From Actinokineospora baliensis (GTDB taxonomy: Bacteria > Actinomycetota > Actinomycetes > Mycobacteriales > Pseudonocardiaceae), in contig NZ_JAFBCK010000001.1 in the NCBI RefSeq assembly GCF_016907695.1, positions 6,808,001 to 6,872,000 on the forward strand: a stretch of DNA of 64,000 nucleotides, read 5' to 3'. A program made the translations under genes and the position numbers. How positions within the stretch are numbered: position 1 is the first letter of the stretch; each line of letters opens with the position of its first letter. Below the pieces are notes generated by a model, which did no database searches, was not told the DNA's origin, and saw only the letters and a list, made by a program, of their open reading frames with translations. Of the stretch, positions 1-10,861 are shown piece by piece.

Positions 1-471
1 GACGGCGCCGCCGAGGGCGGTTTCGAGGGTTCCGGCGGCGACCGGGCCCAGGTCCTTCACCGTGGCCAGCACGTCGTCGACCAGGCCTGGGGACTGGGCG
101 GCGATGCGGGACACGTGGCGGGCGTAGCGGGTCTCGTACTGGTCCATCCGCCAACGCAGCAGCGGCCAGTCCTCGACCGGGATCAGGCTCGCCTCGTGCG
201 CCCAGAACTCGACCAGCAGGCGCGGGCGGCGGGCGGTGGGCGACCACGCGGCGTCGTCGACCAGGGACGTGGGGTAGGGGCCCAGGCGGGAGAACAGCGG
301 CATGTAGTGGGCGCGGACGGCGACGTTGACGGAGTCCAGTTGCAGGAGCTGGACCCGGTCGAGGGCGCGCTGCAGGTGGCGGCGGGTGGGCACGCCGGTG
401 GGGCGGGTGTCGGCGAAGCCCTGCGCGGCGAGGGCGGTGCGGCGGGCGGCCGACGGGGTCATCTGGATCAC
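1..471 (-). CDS. YcaQ-family winged-helix protein (partial, 3' end outside window)
   Basis: The first 157 codons of a gene that runs off the left edge. The reading frame is open from a GTG at 471 to base 1. A ribosome binding site (AGGAG, 478-482) sits 6 nt upstream; an ATG three codons later is a weaker alternative. The protein starts with an HTH-like stretch and carries LLQLDSVNV near residue 45 and the run SRLGPYP, which I recognise from the YcaQ/DUF1006 family (HTH_42). That family includes DNA glycosylases acting on interstrand crosslinks. Downstream catalytic residues cannot be checked because the gene is cut. Divergent from the acetyltransferase at 552. Confidence 0.75.
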   Translation of the reverse strand, partial: MIQMTPSAARRTALAAQGFADTRPTGVPTRRHLQRALDRVQLLQLDSVNVAVRAHYMPLFSRLGPYPTSLVDDAAWSPTARRPRLLVEFWAHEASLIPVEDWPLLRWRMDQYETRYARHVSRIAAQSPGLVDDVLATVKDLGPVAAGTLETALGGAV

Positions 472-551
472 GGGTGGCTCCTGGTGGGTGGGACCACCCG
501 ATGCTCTCACCCGGCACCGACAGTCGCGGGCCATCCACTACCTTCAGCGCC

Positions 552-1109
552 ATGGCCGAAGCCGCCGTGCGTGCCGCGGGTCCCGATGACGTCGCCGAGT
601 TGGCCCGGGTGCAGGTGAGCACCTGGCAAACCGGGTTCGCGACCCTGCTTCCCCCCGATGTGCTGGCCGCGCTGGACGTCGAGGCCGCCGCGGCGGAGTT
701 GGCGCGGGTGGTCGAGCAGGGGCCCGCGACGGTGCACGTGGCGACCGAGGCGCGTTGGCTGGTCGGTTTCTGCGTCGCCGGGCCGTCACCGGAGTCGGAG
801 TCGGCGGGGGCCAACGACGTACCGGTGCCGGACGCGGAGACGGTCGCGCTGGTGGGAACGCTGCTGGTCGAGCCGAGGTGGGGTCGGCGCGGGCACGCGG
901 GACGGCTGCTGGCGACCGCGTGCGCGGCGGCCGCGGCGGCGGGGATGACTCGGGGGATCTGCTGGGTGCCCGAACGCAGCCAGTCGCTGGTCGGGTTCTT
1001 CAAGCGCGCCGGGTGGGTGCCCGACGGGGTGGTGCGCACGCTCGACGCGGGCGGCATGCCGCTGCGCGAGGTCCGGCTGACCGGGCCGCTCGCGCTCGAC
1101 CTGGTCTGA
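552..1109 (+). CDS. GNAT family N-acetyltransferase
   Basis: A 185-residue single-domain GNAT protein that would transfer acetyl from acetyl-CoA to an unknown amine. The acetyl-CoA site is visible as VALVGTLLVEPRWGRRGHAGRLL (about residues 96-118), a version of the R/Q-x-x-G-x-G/A loop with a strand before it. A late GFFKRAGW segment is typical of motif B. I chose ATG 552, although the frame is open further upstream, because a -10-like TACCTT (539-544) lies 7 nt before it, as in other leaderless genes of this window. Substrate unknown. Confidence 0.8.
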   Translation: MAEAAVRAAGPDDVAELARVQVSTWQTGFATLLPPDVLAALDVEAAAAELARVVEQGPATVHVATEARWLVGFCVAGPSPESESAGANDVPVPDAETVALVGTLLVEPRWGRRGHAGRLLATACAAAAAAGMTRGICWVPERSQSLVGFFKRAGWVPDGVVRTLDAGGMPLREVRLTGPLALDLV

Positions 1110-1237
1110 GGGCCCGCATACTGGTCCGCGACGGCTCCGGCCGGACCCACGCCGCCGCCGACCGAGGAAACCCCTTGTCGGCCGCGGTCTCGGAGCGGAC
1201 CCGACCGGTCCGCGCGACACCAGCGGGGAACCGAACG

Positions 1238-1657
1238 ATGACCGAACCGGTGCGCCACCACGGCGCGACACCCGAGATCAACGACCTCGCCGACTTCCTC
1301 GGCGCGCACACCGCGGCGCTGACCGAGGGCGAACTGTGTGCCCGCTTCGGCAACTGGGCCGCGCTGTGGGCGGAGTACCGCTCCGGCGAACGGATCGTCC
1401 CCTGGCACCTGCTGCACCGGGTGATCGACGACCAGGTCCCAGACCGCCTGCAGCGCCTGATCGCGGTGACCCAGGCCAGAACCCTCTACGACCGGGCCGA
1501 GGCCTCGGCCGCCCGGATCGAACTCGCGACCACACCCCCCGCCCGCCGCACCCTGGCGGTCACCGCGCTCGCCACCGCCCTCGCCGCCCTGATAGCCACC
1601 GGCCTCCTCCGGCGAACCCCCTTGCACCGCAAGGCAAGCCACCAGCCACAACAGTGA
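1238..1657 (+). CDS. Small protein with possible HTH-like N-terminus and C-terminal membrane segment
   Basis: 139 residues from ATG 1238, with GGGGAA about 8 nt upstream; the frame is open further 5', so the start is a choice. I do not recognise the family. The first 90 residues are helical, with WAALWAEYRSGERIVPWHLL, which resembles the recognition part and 'SGER..P' turn of actinobacterial XRE-like helix-turn-helix proteins. Residues about 104-123 are a hydrophobic segment (LAVTALATALAALIATGLL) followed by a basic tail, suggesting one membrane helix. A membrane-tethered regulator is possible but unproven. Confidence 0.55.
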   Translation: MTEPVRHHGATPEINDLADFLGAHTAALTEGELCARFGNWAALWAEYRSGERIVPWHLLHRVIDDQVPDRLQRLIAVTQARTLYDRAEASAARIELATTPPARRTLAVTALATALAALIATGLLRRTPLHRKASHQPQQ

Positions 1658-2034
1658 CCGCCCGATCACGACAAGCAACGACTCGTGCCGCGTGCGGCCA
1701 CTAGGCGATCACCTTCGCGCTGCGCGGCGCGCAACCGGCCGCGGCCGTGATCGCATGGCCGCAACAACCACCGCTGCGGGCATCGCGCGGTGTGCGGCAA
1801 GCGGCCACCGCCGTGATCACCGCGGCTCGCACCGAACACCGTTGCCCCGCAACGCACCCACCAACCCCCGACAGTAACCGCTCGGCCACTCTGCGCCGCG
1901 ATTCCCCACCGGGGCGGTCATCGCGGTAGCGGGACGGGTGCGGGCAGGGGGTGGTGTGGACAACTTGAGCAGGCCTGGTCGGGTTCTCAGGTACCGTCGG
2001 TGCGGGTTTTGTTGATGATGGAGGGGGGTGCCTC
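1658..2034. other. Non-coding gap
   Basis: 377 bases without a convincing gene. It holds palindromic GC-rich stretches (CGGCCGCGGCCG around 1736-1748). A possible -10 box TACCGT (1992-1997) and a strong ribosome binding site GGAGGGGGG (2020-2028) belong to the gene starting at 2035. The minus-strand open frame here has unnatural composition and no ribosome binding site. Confidence 0.5.
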
Positions 2035-2553
2035 GTGCTGGGTTGGCTCTGCGTGACCTTCGGTGTCGCTTTCAGCTCCGCGCTGGTGCCCCTCGTCAGC
2101 GTCGAGCTGTTCGTCCTCGGTCTGGCCGCGCAGGAGCCGCAGGTGCACTGGCTGGCGCTGGGCGCGGTGGTCGCCGTGGCGCAGGTGCTGGGCAAGCTGC
2201 TGTTCTACTTCGCCGCCCGCGGTTGGATCCGCTTACCGGCGTTCCTGCACCGCCACCACGACCGGGAGCGGCCGATGACGCCGCGCCGGGCGCGCTGGGA
2301 GGTGCGCACCAAGCGGCTGCGCGACTGGGTCGCCGAGATCCGGGAGCGCTGCGAACGCCACCCGGGCTGGCTGTACGGCACCTACAGCGTCAGCTCCGTC
2401 GTCGGCATGCCGCCGTTCATGGCCATGGTCGTGCTCGCGGGCCTGGTGCGGATGCGGCTGTCGGCGTTCATCGGTGTCGGGCTGCTCGGGCGGTTCATCC
2501 GCTTCAGCGCGTTAGCCGCCTCGCCCGCCCTGTTCGCGGGCTGGTTCCTCTAG
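2035..2553 (+). CDS. VTT/DedA-like small integral membrane protein
   Basis: 172 residues with a hydrophobic N-terminal segment (about 1-30), a second at 42-62, a basic central loop rich in Arg (72-110) and two more segments near the end (about 125-170). The pattern VELFVLGLA followed by a Lys/Arg loop, then GTYSVSSVVGMPPF and a Gly/Arg-rich last helix, resembles the VTT (SNARE-associated, YqaA-like) membrane fold found in lipid scramblase-type proteins. Start GTG 2035 is supported by GGAGGGGGG 7 nt upstream. Function uncertain; the family assignment rests on pattern, not on a search. Confidence 0.6.
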   Translation: MLGWLCVTFGVAFSSALVPLVSVELFVLGLAAQEPQVHWLALGAVVAVAQVLGKLLFYFAARGWIRLPAFLHRHHDRERPMTPRRARWEVRTKRLRDWVAEIRERCERHPGWLYGTYSVSSVVGMPPFMAMVVLAGLVRMRLSAFIGVGLLGRFIRFSALAASPALFAGWFL

Positions 2554-2557
2554 GCGG

Positions 2558-2773
2558 CTACTGCTTGGCGCCGCGCACCACGAGCCGGTCCAGCAGTTCC
2601 TGGGTCGCCGCGGTCACCGCGTCCACCGCCGCTTCGAACGCCTCGGCGTTGTGCGGCGCGGGGGCCCGGAAACCGGAGATCTTGCGCACGTACTGCAGCG
2701 CGGCCGCCCGGACATCGTCGTCGGCCACGTCGTCGACGAAGGGGGCGCGGAGGGTCTTGATGCTTCGGCACAT
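2558..2773 (-). CDS. DUF2277 domain protein
   Basis: 71 residues beginning MCRSIKTLR, the hallmark opening of DUF2277. That family is made of very small proteins of unknown role in actinobacteria and other bacteria. The length matches the family (about 70-90 residues), and the C-terminal helix (ATQELLDRLVVRG) is also typical. It sits convergent to the VTT-like gene with only 4 nt between stop codons and no terminator between them. Confidence 0.85.
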   Translation of the reverse strand: MCRSIKTLRAPFVDDVADDDVRAAALQYVRKISGFRAPAPHNAEAFEAAVDAVTAATQELLDRLVVRGAKQ

Positions 2774-2821
2774 GGCCCCATCATGCCCCCGGTCACCGAC
2801 GAACGCCGAGGCGCAGGACGA

Positions 2822-2855
2822 CCGGTGGGGGCCGGGACACCCCGGCCCCCACCGG
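2822..2855 (-). terminator. Perfect 15-bp hairpin terminator
   Basis: CCGGTGGGGGCCGGG (2822-2836) pairs exactly with 2841-2855 around a 4-nt loop. It starts 2 nt after the stop codon of the small minus-strand ORF at 2858, so it most likely ends that transcript. There is no U-run, as is common in actinobacteria. Confidence 0.75.
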
Positions 2856-2857
2856 CG

Positions 2858-2995
2858 CTAGTCCTGCTCGGACTCCTCCGCCTCGTAGGCGCACCCTGGC
2901 GCGCCGACGTCGTGCAGTTCCCGTCGGCCGGGGATGTCGGAGTAGGCCGGGCAACGGCAGACCCCGGTGGAGTCCTCGACTTCGAATGTGCTCAC
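2858..2995 (-). CDS. Small Cys-containing protein, 45 residues
   Basis: GTG at 2995 with GGAGAA 8 nt upstream, ending TAG at 2858 directly before a perfect hairpin terminator. The product has three cysteines (VCRCPAYSDI near residue 13 and PGCAYE near residue 35) and an acidic tail (EAEESEQD). I recognise no family. The arrangement of ribosome binding site, short frame and its own terminator argues for a real small gene. The cysteines could bind a metal. Confidence 0.5.
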   Translation of the reverse strand: MSTFEVEDSTGVCRCPAYSDIPGRRELHDVGAPGCAYEAEESEQD

Positions 2996-3045
2996 GATCC
3001 GCGTTCTCCGATCGGTGACGACCGCGACATGGTAGTCCGAGCGGA

Positions 3046-3522
3046 TCAGTCGCGTACGCGGTATGCGACCTCGGTGCGCCAGTCGGCCGGGTCGGGGGTC
3101 ACCGCGGGGTCGCTGAGGTAGGACTCGAACCGGCCCGCCCAGACACCGTCGGTGACGTCGAAGTCGACGCCGGTCTCCTCGGCCCACGCGTCGAGCGCGG
3201 CGAAGGTCTCGCGGATCCGGTCCGGGTGCCCCTCGTGCATCAGCACCGCATACCGACCAGCGGGTTTGCTTCCCGCGACCACTCGCCCGTCACCCTCGAC
3301 CGCGGTGGGCACCGGCACGCCGACCTCGACGTCGATCACGTCCTCGGCGACCGAGTGGTAGCGGTAGAACAGGGCACCCGCGGGTGCGATGTCACGCTCG
3401 GTGATCCAGCCGTAGACCTCGCCGATGAGCGCGTTGACCCTGCCCCACTCGGCCAGGCTCGCCTGGGTGCGGAGGGAGACGTACGGCTGCTCGGGCCTGG
3501 TCTCTATGGCGGGCTGCTGCAA
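3046..3522 (-). CDS. GyrI-like / AraC effector-binding domain protein
   Basis: 158 residues forming one GyrI-like small-molecule binding domain: an N-terminal PEQPYVSLRTQ strand, a central helix, GALFYRYH, a valine-rich strand VIDVEVGVPVP, and YAVLMHEGHPDRI. Stand-alone domains of this kind bind hydrophobic ligands, and some hydrolyse cyclopropanoids or sequester drugs. No DNA-binding region is attached. The upstream hydrolase (3554) runs in the same direction 31 nt away, so the two may be co-transcribed. Confidence 0.8.
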   Translation of the reverse strand: MQQPAIETRPEQPYVSLRTQASLAEWGRVNALIGEVYGWITERDIAPAGALFYRYHSVAEDVIDVEVGVPVPTAVEGDGRVVAGSKPAGRYAVLMHEGHPDRIRETFAALDAWAEETGVDFDVTDGVWAGRFESYLSDPAVTPDPADWRTEVAYRVRD

Positions 3523-3553
3523 AGGAACTCCTATAGTCGTGCGGAACTGGGCA

Positions 3554-4222
3554 TCACGACCCGATGTCCACCAACGCGCGCACGAGGCCCTCGGGGTTGG
3601 CCAGGGCGGCCAGGTGCCCGCCCGCGATCTCCACCGGTTCGATGCCCAACCGCGTCCGCAGCAGCTCCCGCTGGAACTCGATCGGGAACAACCGGTCCCC
3701 CGCGCTCGCGACCGCGCTCGTCGGCACGTCCGGCCACCCGTCGAGCGACCACGGCTTCTCGAACGGCGTGCCGGACTGCTCCAGCGACTCGTCCCGCAGC
3801 GACTCGGGGATGTCGTGCAGGAAGACCTCCACCGGGTCGAACTCGCGGTCCGGGTCCCGGCCCTCCCGCACGTCGTTGGCCCGCATGGCCGCCGAGGACC
3901 CGGAGGTGCGCCACCACTGGTCGCCGGTCTCCCCCGCCAGCGGCACCATGGCGTTGAGCAGCACGATCCGCCGCACCGGCACCCGGGTAGCCACGATCGG
4001 CGCGGTGAACCCGGCCATCGACTGGGCCACCAGCACCAGGTCCGAGTACCCGCGCACCGCGTCCACCACGACGTCGGCGTACTCGTCGAACCCCGCCGAG
4101 TCGTCCGCGCACGGCAGGTCCGGCGTGATCACGTCGTGCCCGTGCCCGCGCAGCAACGGCACCACCAACTTCCAGTGCCGCGAGTCGGACGCCGCACCGG
4201 GCAGCAGGACGTAGGTCGTCAT
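3554..4222 (-). CDS. Alpha/beta-fold hydrolase (esterase)
   Basis: 222 residues from ATG 4222. The protein begins TTYVLLPGAASDSRHW (oxyanion-hole region), carries the nucleophile elbow VAQSMAGF with Ser near residue 79, and ends with AGGHLAAL, whose His completes the triad. This resembles plant-type methylesterase/salicylate-binding esterases and their actinobacterial relatives. The start has no ribosome binding site but a -10-like TAGCCT (complement of 4230-4235) lies 7 nt upstream, fitting a leaderless transcript. Substrate unknown. Confidence 0.8.
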   Translation of the reverse strand: MTTYVLLPGAASDSRHWKLVVPLLRGHGHDVITPDLPCADDSAGFDEYADVVVDAVRGYSDLVLVAQSMAGFTAPIVATRVPVRRIVLLNAMVPLAGETGDQWWRTSGSSAAMRANDVREGRDPDREFDPVEVFLHDIPESLRDESLEQSGTPFEKPWSLDGWPDVPTSAVASAGDRLFPIEFQRELLRTRLGIEPVEIAGGHLAALANPEGLVRALVDIGS

Positions 4223-4294
4223 GCGGGCCAGGCTAACCCGGGGGTCCGACAAATCGGTCCACTCCAGCCACCGGCACGGCCCTAACCTGGGGCC

Positions 4295-4804
4295 GTGGAG
4301 TGGGAGTGGACGTGGCCCCGGCCCGACTGGGTGGCGGCGCGGTACGTGGCGGTCGCGGTCGGCCTACTCGCCGTCGCGGCGCTCGTGGGGTTGGTGGCGG
4401 GGTTCGGGAGCGGTCTCTGGGCGGGCCTGGTCGCCGGGTTCGTGGCGCTCGTGGCGGGGCTGGCGTTGTACCTGCGCTGGCGGCTCATGAAGTACTCGCA
4501 GGAGGTGGTGTGGGCACGGCTGGCACCACCGCTGGAACCGACACACGTCGAGTTCCGCCGCCACAACGGCACCACGGGGACCCGGTCGTTCACCGCGTGC
4601 ACGCACATGGACGTCCGCTACACCCGGAACCTCGGCGATTCCGAGCCGTTCGAGGCCAAAGCCCTGCTGCACTCGGGCGACGAGTCGCTGCGACTGCGCA
4701 CGATCGCCTATTCGCCCGAGCTCGCGGCCTGGGTCCGCCGCATCCGCGAAGCCGGGCTGCCGGTGTCGGAGGAGACGCGCATCGAGCGCCCGGACAGCAC
4801 CTAG
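4295..4804 (+). CDS. Two-helix membrane protein of unknown function
   Basis: 169 residues. Two adjacent hydrophobic segments (about 17-38 and 41-60) are followed by a soluble domain of about 105 residues with alternating strands (HVEFRRHNG, SFTACTHMDVRYTR, LRLRTIAY) and a final helix. It has the look of an actinobacterial membrane-tethered protein with a PH-like cytoplasmic domain, but I do not recognise a family. Start GTG 4295 is preceded by TAACCT (4283-4288) 6 nt away, so leaderless. Its end overlaps the convergent gene by 4 nt. Confidence 0.65.
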   Translation: MEWEWTWPRPDWVAARYVAVAVGLLAVAALVGLVAGFGSGLWAGLVAGFVALVAGLALYLRWRLMKYSQEVVWARLAPPLEPTHVEFRRHNGTTGTRSFTACTHMDVRYTRNLGDSEPFEAKALLHSGDESLRLRTIAYSPELAAWVRRIREAGLPVSEETRIERPDST

Positions 4805-5237
4805 TCGGCGAGCTCCAAGGCCTTGCGCATGGAGTCGCGGGCTCGGCCGCGGTCACCGGCGACGTCATAGGCGACGGCCAGGCGGTACCAAGAGCGCCAG
4901 TCTTCTGGCGCGGCTTCGGTCTCGGCGCGGAACTGCTCGAAGAACTCGTCCGCCGCCGCCCGGTCGACCCGACCCGACGGCGTGCGAGGTAGCTCCGAGG
5001 TGTCCGGCAGCCCCTCTTCCTCGGCCAGTCGCCGCCCCAACTCCTGGGTGCGGACGCCGAAGCGGAGGGTGGACCACACGACCCAGGCGCCGACCAGCGG
5101 CAACAGGACCACGCCGACCCCGAGGCCCAGCGCCACCGGGGAGCCGTCGCGGAACAGGGCCACCGCGCGACCGCCGAGCAGGACGAAGTAGACGACCAGC
5201 ACGGCGGTCAGCAGCAGCGACACCGAACGCGCGGACA

Positions 5238-5238
<1 letters not shown>
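4801..5238 (-). CDS. TPR-like membrane protein downstream of dapB
   Basis: 145 residues. Two membrane helices (about 5-25 and 35-55) precede a soluble part whose end, WRSWYRLAVAYDVAGDRGRARDSMRKAL, is one clear tetratricopeptide-type helix pair. Its ATG overlaps the dapB stop by one base (TGATG), so translation is very likely coupled to dapB. Role unknown; TPRs usually mediate protein contacts. Confidence 0.75.
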
Positions 5239-7446
<2,208 letters not shown>

Positions 7447-7450
<4 letters not shown>

Positions 7451-9696
7451 TGGGCGGGAGCCACCTCGGCCTCGGCGGGCGCGGCGGCACCGTTGTCCGA
7501 GCCGCCCGCGCTGTCCTCCTCGCTGACCAGCACCAGGCTGATCTTGCCGCGCTGGTCGATGTCGGCGATCTCCACCCGGAGCTTGTCGCCGACCTTGACC
7601 ACGTCCTCGACCTTGTTGACCCGCTTGCCGTTGCCCAGCTTGGAGATGTGCACCAAGCCGTCCTTGCCCGGCAGCAGCGAGACGAACGCGCCGAAGGCGG
7701 CTGTCTTGACGACCGTGCCCAAGAACCGCTCGCCGACCTTGGGCAGCTGCGGGTTGGCGATCGCGTTGATCAGGCCGATCGCGGCCTCGGCGGACGGGCC
7801 GTCCGCGGCACCGACGTAGATGGTGCCGTCGTCCTCGATGGAGATGTCCGCACCGGTCTGCTCGGTGATCGAGTTGATCATCTTGCCCTTCGGGCCGATG
7901 ACCTCGCCGATCTTGTCGACCGGGATCTTCACCGAGGTCACCCGCGGCGAGTAGGGGCTCATCTCGTCCGGGCCGTCGATGGCCTCGGCCATGACCTCCA
8001 GGATGGTGTGGCGCGCGTCGCGGGCCTGGCCGAGCGCCTGCGCCAGCACGTCGGACGGGATGCCGTCGAGCTTGGTGTCCAGCTGCAGCGCGGTCACGAA
8101 GTCCTTGGTGCCCGCGACCTTGAAGTCCATGTCGCCGAAGGCGTCCTCGGCGCCGAGGATGTCGGTCAGCGCGACGTACTCGGTCTTGCCGTCGACCTCA
8201 TCGGACACCAGACCCATCGCGATGCCCGACACCGGCGCCTTGAGCGGCACACCGGCGTTGAGCAGCGACATGGTGGACGCGCAGACCGAGCCCATCGAGG
8301 TGGAACCGTTCGAGCTCAACGCCTCCGACACCTGGCGGATGGCGTAGGGGAACTCGTCGCGCTTGGGCAGCACCGGCGCCAGCGCGCGCTCGGCGAGCGC
8401 GCCGTGGCCGATCTCGCGCCGCTTCGGCGAACCGACGCGGCCGGTCTCACCGGTGGAGAACGGCGGGAAGTTGTAGTGGTGCATGTAGCGCTTGTGCGTC
8501 TCGGGCGAGAGCGAGTCGATCTGCTGCTCGAGGCGCAGCATGTTCAGCGTGGTGACACCCAGGATCTGGGTCTCGCCGCGCTCGAACAGCGCCGAGCCGT
8601 GCGCCCGCGGGATCAGCGCGACCTCGGCGCCAAGACCGCGGATGTCGGTGAGGCCGCGGCCGTCGATGCGGACCTTGTCGCGCAGGATCCGCTGGCGCAC
8701 CAGCTTCTTGTTCAGCGACCGGAACGCGGCGCCGATCTCCTTCTCGCGGCCGTCGAAGGCACCGCCCTCGACCGCGCCGACCTTCTCCAGCACCAGGGCC
8801 TTGACCTCGTCGATGCGGGACTCGCGCTCCTGCTTGTCGCCGATGGTCAGCGCGGCGGCGAGCTCGTCGCTCACGGCGGACTCGACCGCGGCGAAGGCGT
8901 CGGGCTGGTAGGCCGGGAACGTCGGGTACGGGCGGGTCTCCTTGGCGGCGACCGCGGCGAGCTGGGCCTGCGCCTCGCACAGGACCTTGATGAACGGCTT
9001 GGCGGCCTCCAGACCCGCGGCGACGACCTCCTCGGTCGGGGCCTGCGCGCCGTCGGCGACCAGTTCGATCACGTTCTCGGTGGCCTCGGCCTCGACCATC
9101 ATGATCGCGACATCATCACCGACGACGCGACCGGCGACGACCATGTCGAACACGGCGGTCTTGAGCTGCTCGTGGGTCGGGAAGGCGACCCACTGGCCGC
9201 CGATGAGCGCGACCCGCACGCCGCCGATCGGACCGGAGAACGGCAGGCCCGCGAGCTGGGTGGAGGCGGAGGCGGCGTTGATGGCCACCACGTCGTAGAG
9301 GTCCTGCGGGTTGAGGCTCTGCACGGTGATGACGACCTGGATCTCGTTGCGCAGGCCGTCCACGAAGGACGGGCGCAGCGGCCGGTCGATGAGCCTGCAG
9401 GTGAGGATCGCGTCGGTGGACGGGCGACCCTCGCGGCGGAAGAACGCGCCGGGGATGCGACCCACGGCGTACATGCGCTCCTCGACGTCCACCGTCAGCG
9501 GGAAGAAGTCGAACTGGTCCTTCGGCTGCTTGGAGGCGGTGGTCGCCGAGAGCAGCATGGTCTCCTCGTCGAGGTAGGCCACGACGCTGCCCGCCGCTTG
9601 GCGGGCGAGGCGGCCGGTCTCGAAGCGGACGGTGCGCGTGCCGTAGGAACCGTTGTCGATGACGGCCGTGGTCTCGTGCACAGCGATGTCGGTCAT
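7447..9696 (-). CDS. pnp: Polynucleotide phosphorylase
   Basis: 749 residues. PNPase degrades RNA 3' to 5' by phosphorolysis, and in actinobacteria can add 3' tails. Two RNase PH-type domains flank a helical linker. A KH domain with [21 protein letters not shown] and a C-terminal S1 domain ([20 protein letters not shown]) follow, then an acidic/Ala-rich tail. The phosphate-site motif [12 protein letters not shown] is present. Start ATG 9696 (MTDIAVHET) is preceded by GAGGAG about 10 nt away. The frame is open further upstream but that part lacks family similarity. Confidence 0.96.
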
Positions 9697-9963
9697 GTAG
9701 GGAAGACTCCTCGTCGTCAGGCCAGCGCGCTGCCCGGGCACGGGGTCGCGGTTCATGACGAGGCCGGTCTTCGATCGAAGTCCCCGGAGCCCTCTCGGCT
9801 CAGCGGGAACCACTACCGAGGACCGGCGAACTGGTCCCGTGACGCGCGTCGTGCTGCCTGTGTGGTTCGCCCGCGGGGTACCGGTGTCCGGCCCGCGCGG
9901 GGTGGTTTGCTGGTTATGTGCCCGGGGGGAGCGGCTTGGCGGCCACTCCCCCCGGGGTTCGAG
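9697..9963. other. rpsO-pnp intergenic region
   Basis: 267 bases between rpsO and pnp, both read on the minus strand. It begins (in transcript direction) with the strong hairpin at 9921-9956 and then a GC-rich leader to the pnp ribosome binding site. In enterobacteria this region carries RNase III/PNPase autoregulation. Here only the hairpin is visible; I see no second conserved structure. Confidence 0.5.
9921..9956 (-). terminator. Hairpin after rpsO
   Basis: CCCGGGGGGAG (9921-9931) pairs exactly with CTCCCCCCGGG (9946-9956), 11 bp with a 14-nt loop, starting 7 nt after the rpsO stop codon. It could be a (partial) terminator or a 3'-end stabiliser that separates rpsO mRNA from pnp mRNA. Confidence 0.7.
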
Positions 9964-10233
9964 CTATCGGCGCAGGCCGAGCCGCTGGATCAGCGACCGG
10001 TAGCGCTCGATGTCCACCTTGGTCAGGTAGTTCAGCAGCCGCCTGCGACGACCGACCAGCAGCAGCAGTCCGCGCCGCGAGTGGTGGTCGTGCTTGTGCT
10101 GCTTGAGGTGCTCGGTGAGGTCCTTGATGCGCTTGGTCAGCAGCGCGATCTGGGCCTCGGGGGATCCGGTGTCCGAGTCGTGCACGCCGTACTCGGCAAG
10201 GATCGTCTTCTTCTGCTCGGTGGACAGAGCCAC
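9964..10233 (-). CDS. rpsO: 30S ribosomal protein S15
   Basis: 89 residues, full family length. Contains the diagnostic [19 protein letters not shown] (about 18-36), [12 protein letters not shown] and the C-terminal [15 protein letters not shown]15 binds the central junction of 16S rRNA early in small-subunit assembly. Start is GTG 10233 with GAGGAG 7 nt upstream. The order rpsO-pnp-M16 peptidase is the usual actinobacterial one. Confidence 0.98.
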   Translation of the reverse strand: MALSTEQKKTILAEYGVHDSDTGSPEAQIALLTKRIKDLTEHLKQHKHDHHSRRGLLLLVGRRRRLLNYLTKVDIERYRSLIQRLGLRR

Positions 10234-10318
10234 TCGTCAACTCCTCGGTGGTGCCTGTGCCGTGAGGGGGAAGTCGGTATCGGCCGCCACGGACCGCAGC
10301 CGTACCCAAACACCAAGG

Positions 10319-10861
10319 TTAGCACCCCGCTATCGGAGCGCTCGTGGTGAGCAGGGGCACGCGGCCCAGTGGGGTGTAGTCCCCGCGGTGGCTGGCGTAG
10401 AGCACCAGCTCGCTGGGAACCCACTCCGGTCCCTGGTATCCCCGCAGCTCAGCCGCCAGGTCCAGGCCTCCGGCGGTCTCGGCGGACCACCGGGCGACGG
10501 TGACGTGCGGCGTGTAGTCGGGGTGGCCGCCGAGCTGGTGCTCAGCCGCCTCCGCCAGGGTACGCAAGTCCACCGGATCGGGGGTAGCGATTTTCAGCAG
10601 GCACACCCCGGCGAAGGTGCCCGACCCGCTCATCCGCAGCCGCGGCGCGGGCAGTCCCGCCACCCGGTCGGTCAGCCGGGCCAGGCGCCACTCGGGGTCG
10701 CTCTCGCCGTAGTAGGCGGTGGTGACGTGCCACAGCCGCCGCGGCGTGGGGCGCACGCCCGGCGGCGGGGCGGGCAGGTGCGCGGCGAGGTGGTCGGCGA
10801 CCTGGTCGGGCAGCGCGAAGGCGGAGAACAGCCGCACCGGGTGGTGGTCGGAGCGCCTCAC
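10319..10861 (-). CDS. thpR: RNA 2',3'-cyclic phosphodiesterase (LigT/ThpR family)
   Basis: 180 residues with the two defining H-x-T/S-x motifs of the 2H phosphoesterase fold: HVTTAYYG (about residue 45) and HVTVARWS (about 119). These two His residues form the active site that opens 2',3'-cyclic phosphates on RNA. The protein begins RLFSAFALPDQ, close to the family's R-x-F-x-A-x-x-L-P signature. GTG start overlaps the stop of the HTH gene upstream by 4 nt, so both are one transcript. Confidence 0.9.
   Translation of the reverse strand: MRRSDHHPVRLFSAFALPDQVADHLAAHLPAPPPGVRPTPRRLWHVTTAYYGESDPEWRLARLTDRVAGLPAPRLRMSGSGTFAGVCLLKIATPDPVDLRTLAEAAEHQLGGHPDYTPHVTVARWSAETAGGLDLAAELRGYQGPEWVPSELVLYASHRGDYTPLGRVPLLTTSAPIAGC

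Noticed and set aside
115..618. 167-codon plus-strand frame at the left edge
   Set aside because: Antisense to the YcaQ-like gene, which has a ribosome binding site and family motifs.
1701..2195. 164-codon minus-strand frame
   Set aside because: Overlaps the VTT-like gene and its ribosome binding site region; Thr/Pro/Ser-rich shadow.
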